DNA from: an uncultured Eubacteriales bacterium
GTDB taxonomy: Bacteria; Bacillota; Clostridia; Christensenellales; Aristaeellaceae
Direction of reading: 5' to 3'
NCBI GenBank assembly: GCA_902796115.1
Contig: CADBNX010000007.1
Location: 1-13,352, forward strand
Length of the DNA stretch: 13,352 nt
Position numbers and translations under genes: made by a program
Part shown: positions 6,552 through 13,260 of the stretch, in pieces
Position numbering within the stretch: position 1 is the first letter of the stretch
How the letters are laid out: every line of letters starts with the position of its first letter
The notes under the pieces: generated by a model
What the model saw: the letters and a program-made list of their open reading frames with translations, nothing else
The model's database searches: none
Told to the model about the DNA's origin: nothing

Positions 6552-8417
6552 ATGACAAAAAAACACATTGGGCTGCGGTTTTTATGTACCTATCTGCTCC
6601 TGGTGCTTCCTTTTCTTGCGATCAGCGTTCTGATTTCCACCCTGACCATGGGGCAGATGCGGCGGGACAGCGAGGCGCAGCTCACTTCACGCCTGAACCT
6701 CATGCTTTCCGGACTGGAGGAACAGTATACTTCCTGGTATGAGGGCGGCGTGTACCTGACCCGGATGCCGGAGCTTTCCCCCTTTGCCATGCAAAACAGT
6801 GCGGTGAGCGCGCGCCGCGGCTTGGAAAAGCTGGAAACCGTGCATGTGTTTGACGGCATGATCGATGAGCTGCTGCTCTGGTATGATGAAAGCCACCTGT
6901 ACGGCAGCCGGGGCCTGGCCCGGGCGAGCGTATACCTGCGGGTGGATATGGGCCTTTCCGGGCAGGCATATGAAACGGCGCATGAGGTACTGTCCTCTCC
7001 GGAGCAGGAAGCAGCCTGCCTGCTCAGGGGAGAGGGAGAGGGCTATATCCTGCTGCATTATCCGATGGCATCCGGCTGTTCCGTGAATTACTGCTGCACT
7101 TTCTCCACCGTCGCGTCCCTTCTGCAGCGCCTGGCCGGGGATGAGGACATCCTTGCAGCGCTGACGCTGCCGGGAAGCGAACCGCTCCTGTTCGGAAAGA
7201 CGGGCGGCGCCATCCGGCCGCTGACGCGAACCGCGGCGGATGCCCTGCTTGACAGCGGGAAATGGATCACCGTTTCCGGAAAAACGGTGCAGATGGACAC
7301 GGTCCTGGAACTGTACATGGACGAAGGGCAGCTGTTTGCCGGAGTAGAGCGCCTGCAGTGGGGCAACTGGGCGCTGCTGGCGATGGGTATGCTGCTCTCG
7401 GGCATGCTGTCCGTATTCCTGACGGGCCGCCGTCTGACCCAGCTGCGGCATCTGGAGGACGCCCTCACAGGCAGGGAAGCCGTGCCTGTCAGAATGGGCG
7501 GTTTTTCCGGTATTCATGCGCTGATCCGGGATACAGTGCGCGAAAACAGCGCGGCGATGGAAAACACACGCAGCATACTGCGCGCGCAAACCGCGAGGCT
7601 CCTGTTTCACGGCCTGCTGAAAAACGAAACGGATCCCGCGCAGCTGCTGCGGCACTGCGGCATCGACACGGAGGAAGAGGTATTCTTCATTACGGCTGTT
7701 TATGCGCCGGGCGCGGACGCGGAGGCCCTGTTTGCGGACCGGCTCTTCTGTGCCGCGCAAATTGACGGAAAACCCGTATGTCTTTTCCTTGACGAACTGC
7801 CCCATCCTGACGCGGAGGGAAAGCTGCGGCAGGCGAAAGGAGAAAAGCTGGCCGGCCTGCTTTGCGCGCCGGAGGATCGGCGCGCGCTGATCGTGATGAG
7901 CCGGCCGGCGGAAGATCTGAACGCGGTCGACGAGGCATACCGGCAGGCGCTGGAGGAGATCGCCCGGCTGCTTCGGGAGGGAAAGACGGAAGGTATATTT
8001 GTGCTTGGCGAGAGCCGGGAGATGGACGATGGAAAGCCGAAGGAGCGGGAAAATGCGGAGGATCCCAATGCCAAAGTACAGGAAATCATGCAATACCTGC
8101 AGGAGAATTACATGCGGGAGGATATCTCCCTGGAGGAGATGGCCGATCATTTCGGGGTTTCCCGGGAGCACATGAGCCGCCTTTTCCGCGCGGAAACCGG
8201 TATGCGCTACATCGACTGCCTTACGGACCTGCGCATGCGGGCCGCGTGGGATCTGATCTGCGGTACGGACCGGCCGATCGCGGAGATCCTGCATCAGGTG
8301 GGCTATATCGATCGGAGCAGCAGCACAAAACGCTTTAAACAGTATTTCGGCATCACGCCGAGCGAGGCGAGGAGCCGGGCTGTTTCGGCCGGGAAACGTA
8401 ACGCGCCTTCCGATTGA
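6552..8417 (+). CDS. Membrane-anchored AraC-family transcriptional regulator
   Basis: A 621-residue one-component sensor/regulator. Residues about 7-32 form the first membrane segment (FLCTYLLLVLPFLAISVLI). About 33-269 is a predicted extracytoplasmic sensor region, and the second membrane segment is at about 270-292 (WALLAMGMLLSGMLSVFL). A cytoplasmic linker follows, then an AraC DNA-binding domain at about 509-610. Its first helix-turn-helix is near 524-545 (DISLEEMADHFGVSREHMS) and its second near 574-607 (RPIAEILHQVGY..., FKQYFGITPSEAR). This is the layout of YesN/YtdP-like regulators found next to LplABC transporters, where the outer domain is thought to read the sugar or its binding protein. 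ATG 6552 has AGGGAG 8 bases upstream. Lines sampled here reach about 65% GC, well above the transporter genes just before it. The likely target is the promoter at 2819-2847; that is inference. Confidence 0.9.
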   Translation: MTKKHIGLRFLCTYLLLVLPFLAISVLISTLTMGQMRRDSEAQLTSRLNLMLSGLEEQYTSWYEGGVYLTRMPELSPFAMQNSAVSARRGLEKLETVHVFDGMIDELLLWYDESHLYGSRGLARASVYLRVDMGLSGQAYETAHEVLSSPEQEAACLLRGEGEGYILLHYPMASGCSVNYCCTFSTVASLLQRLAGDEDILAALTLPGSEPLLFGKTGGAIRPLTRTAADALLDSGKWITVSGKTVQMDTVLELYMDEGQLFAGVERLQWGNWALLAMGMLLSGMLSVFLTGRRLTQLRHLEDALTGREAVPVRMGGFSGIHALIRDTVRENSAAMENTRSILRAQTARLLFHGLLKNETDPAQLLRHCGIDTEEEVFFITAVYAPGADAEALFADRLFCAAQIDGKPVCLFLDELPHPDAEGKLRQAKGEKLAGLLCAPEDRRALIVMSRPAEDLNAVDEAYRQALEEIARLLREGKTEGIFVLGESREMDDGKPKERENAEDPNAKVQEIMQYLQENYMREDISLEEMADHFGVSREHMSRLFRAETGMRYIDCLTDLRMRAAWDLICGTDRPIAEILHQVGYIDRSSSTKRFKQYFGITPSEARSRAVSAGKRNAPSD

Positions 8418-8422
8418 AAATA

Positions 8423-9538
8423 TTATGAGCGGACATCCCGGTATTTCTGTTCGATCGGGACTGTTTTTTCCCGAATCTCTTCCGCAATCTGCCTGCAAAT
8501 CCGGATGGCAATCCCGGCCTTTTTTCCGACGGCGAGCAGTTCCCGATCGCCGGGATTGCGTCCGTTGCCGTCCACGGAGGTGGTGTGTTCACCGAAGTAT
8601 GCGGTGCTCCAGGTCAGGTCATAGGCAGGGGAAGGATGCCAGCAATCGTACTGCGGATCATAGATCCAGGTAAAGTTGCCGGCGTGATCGTCCCGGTTGT
8701 GCGCAAACACATTGAAACACATTCTCCGATACATCTGCAGCAGATCCGCCTCATTGCTCCGGGAGAGAACGGCGGTGAGCTTCATCAGGGTATGGTAATC
8801 CAGGGAGGCATACCGGGGATCTGTCTCCAGAATCGCTGAGGCGGAGAGCATATGCCGTCTTTTTCCGTGAACGCGGTCAAAGCGGCGAATGGCAAAATAT
8901 CCGGAGCATTGCCGGGAGGGCATCAGTTTTGTCTCCGGCACATCGATTCCGCAGGCGGCGGCGCAGTCCATGTACTCTTTTTCCATGATGCCGGAATCTT
9001 TCATGTCGCCTGACGCGGGAAATTTGATGATCCATTCTTCGGTCATGACTTTGGGACGGGCTCCGCCGCTGCTTCCTCCAAGCCGGAAAAGCTCCTCCGG
9101 GTCGGCGGTTTCTTTTTGCTGCAGCAGTGCGCCGCACTGGGCAGCCAGGACATCCAGATCGCCGGGAGAAGCGTCCCGGGAGATGTCCCAGGCGGGGCGG
9201 TAGGTCAATGCACCCATTCCCGAACTGCCGACAATCGCAAGCCTGTCCAGTACCGTGAGATCTGCAGCGGACAGTCTGCGGCTGCGCAGCATCCGATCCA
9301 CAAGCAGCCGGCCCCAGGCATCCGGAAGACTGTCCGCAAATACGCCCCACATTCCCTGAAAGCAGTCGGAAGGCGGCAGAAAGACACCCTGCTTCGGCGG
9401 GAGGGAAAACGGACTGACGGCAAAGCCGTTTTCCAGCCAGCTGTCCGCATAGGCAAAAGCCACCCGGTGTCCCGGCGTTTCGGACAGGGTGCCTACCTGC
9501 CTGTCCTCCAGAAAAACATCCAATTTACGGCCTTTCAC
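8423..9538 (-). CDS. hipA: HipA-type serine/threonine kinase toxin
   Basis: A 371-residue HipA-family kinase. In this family the toxin phosphorylates tRNA-ligase-type targets and halts growth until neutralised by HipB. The N-terminal subdomain (about 1-105) ends in RLAIVGSSGMGAL. The Gly-rich nucleotide loop is at 154-163 (GGSSGGARPK), with Ser156/Ser157 at the autophosphorylation-type position. Lys172 (WIIKFP) is the ATP-binding lysine. The catalytic loop at 280-289 (HNRDDHAGNF) gives Asp283 and Asn288, and PAYDLT gives the metal-binding Asp307. All core kinase residues are present, so it looks active. It is shorter than E. coli HipA, and the loop carries Gly287 where Lys or Arg is usual. 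The start is GTG 9538, with AGGAGGT 5 bases upstream inside the antitoxin gene; the two frames overlap by 14 bases. It ends tail-to-tail with the AraC gene. Confidence 0.92.
   Translation of the reverse strand: MKGRKLDVFLEDRQVGTLSETPGHRVAFAYADSWLENGFAVSPFSLPPKQGVFLPPSDCFQGMWGVFADSLPDAWGRLLVDRMLRSRRLSAADLTVLDRLAIVGSSGMGALTYRPAWDISRDASPGDLDVLAAQCGALLQQKETADPEELFRLGGSSGGARPKVMTEEWIIKFPASGDMKDSGIMEKEYMDCAAACGIDVPETKLMPSRQCSGYFAIRRFDRVHGKRRHMLSASAILETDPRYASLDYHTLMKLTAVLSRSNEADLLQMYRRMCFNVFAHNRDDHAGNFTWIYDPQYDCWHPSPAYDLTWSTAYFGEHTTSVDGNGRNPGDRELLAVGKKAGIAIRICRQIAEEIREKTVPIEQKYRDVRS
8436..8469 (+). terminator. Rho-independent terminator of the regulator transcript, inside the hipA 3' end
   Basis: TCCCGGT (8436-8442) pairs with ATCGGGA (8454-8460), 7 bp with one G-T wobble and an 11-base loop. 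It is followed three bases later by six T (8464-8469). It lies 19 bases past the AraC stop codon but within the last codons of the convergent hipA gene, so one stretch serves as terminator on one strand and coding DNA on the other. Confidence 0.5.
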
Positions 9539-9800
9539 GGATGACCTCCTCGATGGACAGGTATTTTACGTCCGCGAACAGCCTTTTGAGATCTTCCGTG
9601 CAGTCCAGCGCGGCAGCCAGCTTCGTCAGGGATATCAGGGAAATCTGTCCGGTTCCTTCAAAACGTTTCACACTGCCGAAGCTGACGTTGCTCTTTTCAC
9701 TCAGCTGACGCTGGGTGAGATGCTTTCGTTTGCGGATGCCGCGCAGCCTGCGCGCGATTGCCAGATCGATTTCCTCGGGAGTTTCCCAGATAAACCCCAT
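9525..9800 (-). CDS. hipB: HipB-like XRE-family antitoxin and autorepressor
   Basis: A 91-residue helix-turn-helix protein of the Cro/C1 (XRE) type. The HTH is at about 29-48 (TQRQLSEKSNVSFGSVKRFE), preceded by the basic helix IARRLRGIRKRKHL. The C-terminus (LSIEEVIRERP) is a short tail of the kind that contacts HipA in this family. HipB proteins bind HipA to block it and bind their own promoter to repress the operon. ATG 9800 is chosen because GGAGG (9810-9806) sits 5 bases before it; an upstream in-frame TTG at 9821 precedes that site and is unlikely. It lies immediately upstream of, and overlaps, the toxin gene, the standard hipBA order. Confidence 0.9.
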   Translation of the reverse strand: MGFIWETPEEIDLAIARRLRGIRKRKHLTQRQLSEKSNVSFGSVKRFEGTGQISLISLTKLAAALDCTEDLKRLFADVKYLSIEEVIRERP

Positions 9801-9821
9801 ACTGTCCTCCAAAGTGTTCAA

Positions 9822-9863
9822 ATATGATCTGTAATTGGCTTATCAATCAATAACGGATCATAT
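9822..9863. repeat. Inverted repeat ATATGATC...GATCATAT in the hipBA leader
   Basis: ATATGATC (9822-9829) and GATCATAT (9856-9863) are exact 8-base inverted copies separated by 26 bases. They lie between the hipBA promoter and hipB and could be a distal repressor-binding pair that uses part of the proposed operator. Confidence 0.35.
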
Positions 9864-9870
9864 ATTATCC
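9855..9870. promoter_or_regulatory. Candidate HipB operator GGAT-N8-ATCC
   Basis: GGAT (9855-9858) and ATCC (9867-9870) form an inverted repeat with an 8-base AT-rich spacer, the same spacing as the TATCC-N8-GGATA operators of E. coli HipB but with the half-site orientation reversed. It sits just downstream of the hipBA -10, near the expected transcription start, as an autorepression site would. Confidence 0.4.
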
Positions 9871-9876
9871 ATAATC

Positions 9877-9905
9877 AGTATAACATATGCGGCCGTGTTC
9901 CGCAA
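9877..9905 (-). promoter_or_regulatory. Promoter of hipBA
   Basis: On the minus strand TTGCGG (9905-9900), a 17-base spacer and TATACT (9882-9877), with TG one base before the -10 (extended -10). It reads toward hipB with a leader of roughly 70 bases. Confidence 0.6.
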
Positions 9906-9917
9906 GCGGGATCACGG
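9893..9917. repeat. Imperfect inverted repeat over the hipBA -35
   Basis: CCGTG-TTCCGC and GCGGGA-T-CACGG form about 11 paired positions with one bulged T and one G-T wobble around an AA centre. It covers the hipBA -35 hexamer and lies about 25 bases upstream of the divergent promoter's -35. It could be an operator or a cruciform-prone site; which protein would use it is unknown. Confidence 0.35.
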
Positions 9918-9941
9918 TGCCGTGGAGATACACGAAAAATC

Positions 9942-9971
9942 CTGACAAACAAAGCCCGGTTATGCTATAAT
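9942..9971 (+). promoter_or_regulatory. Promoter of the peptidase-propeller-acetyltransferase operon
   Basis: CTGACA (9942-9947), an 18-base spacer and a consensus TATAAT (9966-9971) with an upstream TG-C, giving an extended -10. It is followed by GGAGG (9995-9999) 7 bases before ATG 10007. This is the closest to consensus of the promoters in the window. Confidence 0.75.
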
Positions 9972-10006
9972 CTCTGTGATTCATTCTGACTTGCGGAGGT
10001 TTTGGT

Positions 10007-11239
10007 ATGACACAGGAGCAGCTGAAAAAGGTATTTGAGGAAACGGATTACGTTCACTTCGGCGGAACGAACGCGGAAAAGAAAGCGGCGGAAACGCTGA
10101 AGGCTTACTGTGAGGAACTGGAAGTGCCCGCGCGCCTGGAGCCCTTCCGCGTGCAGATGGCGCAGATCGAGGAAGCGGCCGTTATTGCGGACGGCGAATC
10201 CGTGCCCTGCAGGGGATTTCTCTGCTGCGGCAGCGGCACGGCGGAAGGCGAGCTGTATTACATGCCGTCGCTGGATCGGGTATCGCTCGCCGGCGCGAGG
10301 GATAAAATCGTTCTGCTGGATACGCAGGGCGTCCGGTTCTTTCAATACAAAGACCTGACGGAAGCCGGGGTAAAAGGCATCCTGTTCCAGTTCGGCGACG
10401 CGCATTTTCCCAACCGGGATATCGACCAGCGGGAGCTGCGCGAGGCGGTCGTGGGAGACGGGAAGAAGGTGCCCTGCGCCATGCTGCATGTGACCGCGGC
10501 GGCGGAGATGGTCCGCAGCGGCGTGAAGAACGTAAAAATCGTGATCCGGCAGCGGGAATTTGACGCCCAGTCCCATAACGTGGTCGCGGAAATCCCGGGA
10601 GAAGGGGAAGAATACATCACCCTCACGGCGCATTACGACTCCACCGCGCTGTCGCACGGCGCCTATGACAATATGTCCGGCTGCGCGGGACTGCTGGGCG
10701 TGATGGACGCGCTGCGCGCAAAAAAGCATCATTACGGGCTCCGCTTCGTTTTCTGCGGCAGCGAAGAACGCGGGCTGCTCGGTTCGCACGCCTATGTGCG
10801 GGATCATGAAGCGGACCTGCCGCATACGGTACTGAACATTAACCTGGATATGATCGGCAGCCTGATGGGCAGGTTCATCTCCCGCGTATCCGCCGAGGAC
10901 AAGCTGGCGCATTACGTGGAGTATATGGGCGCGGAGCTTGCCTTCCCCGTGGCGGAAGCGAGGACCGGCGTATACTCGAGCGATTCGACCCCGTTCGCGG
11001 ATCACGGCGTTCCGGCGATCTCCTTCGCGCGCCTCGCGGGCGGGAACGCCGCGGCGATCCACTGCCGGTACGATAAGATGGACATCCTTTCGATGGCGCA
11101 GCTGGAAAAGGACATCGCCTTTATCACCGAATTCACCCGGCGCATGGCGGACGCGGCCTGCTGTCCGGTGGCGCGTGAGATCCCCGAAAACGTCAAAAAG
11201 GAACTGGACGAATACCTGAACCGGAAACGGAAGGCGTAA
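10007..11239 (+). CDS. M28-family zinc aminopeptidase, leaderless
   Basis: A 410-residue di-zinc peptidase of family M28 (aminopeptidase Y/S type), expected to remove N-terminal residues from peptides. The metal ligands are all visible: His209 (LTAHYDS), Asp221 bridging (GAYDNMSG), Glu253 as catalytic base and Glu254 as ligand (GSEERGLLGS), Asp281 (NINLDMIG) and His352 (AAIHCRYD). Residues about 60-185 form the insert that precedes the catalytic core and resembles the PA domain of such enzymes. There is no signal peptide or membrane segment, so it probably works in the cytoplasm, whereas many M28 enzymes are secreted. It is the first gene after a near-consensus promoter, and the next gene starts 8 bases after its stop. 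GC content is high (about 62% in a sampled line). Substrate is unknown; a glycopeptide or modified peptide is possible given the next gene. Confidence 0.88.
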   Translation: MTQEQLKKVFEETDYVHFGGTNAEKKAAETLKAYCEELEVPARLEPFRVQMAQIEEAAVIADGESVPCRGFLCCGSGTAEGELYYMPSLDRVSLAGARDKIVLLDTQGVRFFQYKDLTEAGVKGILFQFGDAHFPNRDIDQRELREAVVGDGKKVPCAMLHVTAAAEMVRSGVKNVKIVIRQREFDAQSHNVVAEIPGEGEEYITLTAHYDSTALSHGAYDNMSGCAGLLGVMDALRAKKHHYGLRFVFCGSEERGLLGSHAYVRDHEADLPHTVLNINLDMIGSLMGRFISRVSAEDKLAHYVEYMGAELAFPVAEARTGVYSSDSTPFADHGVPAISFARLAGGNAAAIHCRYDKMDILSMAQLEKDIAFITEFTRRMADAACCPVAREIPENVKKELDEYLNRKRKA

Positions 11240-11247
11240 GAGGGACT

Positions 11248-12627
11248 ATGAAAACGATTCTGGCTTTTGACGATTTTGTGCTGAACCGCTCCGACGGCAC
11301 CCGACGCAGGTTCAAAAAGCCCGAGTGGCATCCGGAGGTGAGCTTCTCCGACCCGTACAATCCGCGGAATATCTGGCCGCAGAGCGTTGTTCCGGCGCCG
11401 CAGGGCGGCTGCATGATGATTTACCTGGGCGTTCCGGAGCCGGAACTGCCCCTCCGGGACGAGAACCTGTCCGTTTTTCTGGCGTGGAGCCCGGACGGCA
11501 TGCGTTTTGAGCCGTACATGAAGGCTAATCCCGGCGCGCGGTATCCGCACAGGATCGGCGGCGCGGGCGATACGGTCGGCACCTGCGTGCTGTATGACAA
11601 AGCGGAGAAGAACGCCGAATTCCGCTACAAGGCCGTCCAGGCGCGCTATGGCCGCATAGACGGAAAGCCGGCCGGAGAGCCGGCCTACCTGCTGGGCTCG
11701 CCGGATCTTATCCATTGGAAGCGCGTGAGCGACGCGCCGGTCACGCCTTCCTATTCGGACTGTTATCCCGGCCTGCTGCGCAATCCGAGGACCGGAAAGC
11801 TGCAGGCGACCGTCCGCCGCCGCTGGGGCGAGCGCCGCATCTGCCTGGTCGAAAGCGCAAATCTGCAGTCCTGGACCCCTCCCCGGGCGATCCTCCATCC
11901 CCTGCCGGATGACGAGCCGGTAACGCATCTGTACAGCATGCCGGAATTCTACTACGAGCCCGGCGAAATCTTCATCGGCCTGCTGTGGAAGCAGGTCATG
12001 CCCTTTGACCGGATCATGGAAGGCCCTGTCACCACGGAATACGCGTATTCCTATGACGGCCTGATGTGGAACCGTACCGGAGCGCCGCTTTTTCCGGAGA
12101 AGAACCGGGGCGAATACGGAGCGGGAAGCGCGTACGGCATCGGCATGGCAGACCGCGGTGAGGACATGGTGTTTTACATGGGCGCCTGGCTGACGGAACA
12201 CGGCGGCTATCCGGCGGGAAGCACGACGGAAAAGCGCAGCAACTGCGTCATGATTCCGGGAACGCTGAAGCGCAATCGCTTTGTGAGCATCGATTCGGGC
12301 AAGGGCAGAGGCGAGCTGCTCACCCAGTGGCTGCGCCTGAAAATGCCGGAGCTGAAGCTGAACGCCGTGATCCCCTTCGGTTCGCTGCGCGCGGAAATCC
12401 GCGCGGGGGCGCCTGTCGAAGGATACACGCTGGACGACTTTCTTCCCATCGCGGGCGATGTAACGGACGCTCCGCTGCGTTGGAAGGGCGGCGGGCTGGA
12501 GAAATTCGTCCGGGAAGGCAGGTGGGTGCAGCTGCACATTGTGTTTGAGCAATCCGAAGTTTACGCGATCACCGGCGATTTTGACTTCAACATCAACACG
12601 CGCGGACCGGTGTACGATTTCCTGTGA
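11248..12627 (+). CDS. Five-bladed beta-propeller glycosidase-like protein
   Basis: A 459-residue protein built of repeated propeller strands of the GH32/GH43/GH130-like kind. The SPDGMRFEP (81-89), SPDLIHWKRV (151-160), SANLQSW (203-209) and SYDGLMWNR (268-276) motifs recur at blade turns. A C-terminal beta-sandwich at about 370-443 (SLRAEIRAG..., GYTLDDFLPIAGDV, RWKGG, VQLHIVFEQSEVYAI) is a module seen on many propeller glycosidase-like proteins. Conserved acids that could be catalytic include Asp35, Asp108 and Glu233, but I cannot assign roles or a GH number. No signal peptide is visible, so the protein is probably cytoplasmic. It starts 8 bases after the peptidase stop, with GAGGG just before ATG, and is therefore translationally coupled to it. 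The pairing of a peptidase with a sugar-acting protein hints at a glycopeptide or amino-sugar substrate; that is inference. Confidence 0.7.
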   Translation: MKTILAFDDFVLNRSDGTRRRFKKPEWHPEVSFSDPYNPRNIWPQSVVPAPQGGCMMIYLGVPEPELPLRDENLSVFLAWSPDGMRFEPYMKANPGARYPHRIGGAGDTVGTCVLYDKAEKNAEFRYKAVQARYGRIDGKPAGEPAYLLGSPDLIHWKRVSDAPVTPSYSDCYPGLLRNPRTGKLQATVRRRWGERRICLVESANLQSWTPPRAILHPLPDDEPVTHLYSMPEFYYEPGEIFIGLLWKQVMPFDRIMEGPVTTEYAYSYDGLMWNRTGAPLFPEKNRGEYGAGSAYGIGMADRGEDMVFYMGAWLTEHGGYPAGSTTEKRSNCVMIPGTLKRNRFVSIDSGKGRGELLTQWLRLKMPELKLNAVIPFGSLRAEIRAGAPVEGYTLDDFLPIAGDVTDAPLRWKGGGLEKFVREGRWVQLHIVFEQSEVYAITGDFDFNINTRGPVYDFL

Positions 12628-12648
12628 GCGGAGCGACGGAGGCCTGCC

Positions 12649-13110
12649 GTGATTCTTATCAGAAAAATGGAAAAAGAAGACGTTCGGAAAATCATCGCTT
12701 TTGAACGGGAACTGCGGAACCAGGAGCCGGATACCTATTATTGGGAACCGGATGAAGCCTACGAGAAACAGCTTGAACACAGTTTTGACGACGCGAGGTT
12801 CAACACGGCGCTGTCCCTGATCGCGCTGAAGGAAGACCGCGTCATCGGAAGGATCGACGCGTCCCTGATCACAAGCAGAAGCGACGCGTCCTGCTGCAGC
12901 GCGTATCTGGACTGGATCTGTGTGCTGAAAAGCGAAAGGCATCGGAAAACGGCGCAGACGCTGCTGAACGCGCTGAAAGCCGAGTGCAGAAAACAGGGCG
13001 TCGGTCTGCTGATCGCGCTCACGGCCGGAAACGACGAGGCGCAGCGTTTCTACAGGCATGTGGAAAACGCTTCCATCCACGACACCGGGATCTGGATCGA
13101 AATCAAATAA
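12649..13110 (+). CDS. GNAT-family N-acetyltransferase
   Basis: A 153-residue single-domain GNAT protein, the usual length, expected to move an acetyl group from acetyl-CoA to an amine. The start is GTG 12649, with GGAGG (12638-12642) 6 bases upstream. It opens with the typical MILIRKMEKEDVRKI strand-helix. Motif A is at about 87-107 (YLDWICVLKSERHRKTAQTLL), and motif B near 128-137 (NDEAQRFYRH) has the Ala/Phe-Tyr helix. The acetyl-CoA loop is degenerate: the usual R/Q-x-x-G-x-G/A reads R97-H-R-K100-T-A102, with the first glycine replaced by lysine. It lies 21 bases after the propeller gene, in the same operon. The target may be an amine released by the two upstream enzymes, or an unrelated metabolite. 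The altered loop could lower activity. Confidence 0.82.
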   Translation: MILIRKMEKEDVRKIIAFERELRNQEPDTYYWEPDEAYEKQLEHSFDDARFNTALSLIALKEDRVIGRIDASLITSRSDASCCSAYLDWICVLKSERHRKTAQTLLNALKAECRKQGVGLLIALTAGNDEAQRFYRHVENASIHDTGIWIEIK

Positions 13111-13158
13111 GAAACGGACGGTTTTGTAAGCGATTTCCTGTGACGAAGAGGGCCCGTG

Positions 13159-13188
13159 TTGCGGCATAGGCGGTTTCCGTGCTATAAT
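13159..13188 (+). promoter_or_regulatory. Promoter for the membrane-protein gene at the right edge
   Basis: TTGCGG (13159-13164), an 18-base spacer and TATAAT (13183-13188), preceded by TG-C (extended -10). It lies in the 150-base gap after the acetyltransferase. No convincing terminator is seen in that gap, so some read-through from the operon is possible. Confidence 0.6.
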
Positions 13189-13260
13189 CAGCCGTCCGGT
13201 GCGTTTTGCGAAGCCTGAGGCGCCGCGCGACCATTCCGCCGATAAAAGGAGACGATCCTT

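Noticed and set aside
6687..8498. A 603-codon minus-strand frame opposite the AraC regulator
   Set aside because: It is the shadow of a clear AraC-family gene, has no domain motif, and its start region overlaps the hipA 3' end in another frame.
9801..9821. An upstream TTG start for HipB
   Set aside because: The GGAGG lies between this TTG and the ATG at 9800, so it serves the ATG.
13111..13158. A possible terminator after the acetyltransferase
   Set aside because: A TTTT occurs at about 13122-13125, but no stem of useful length precedes it.
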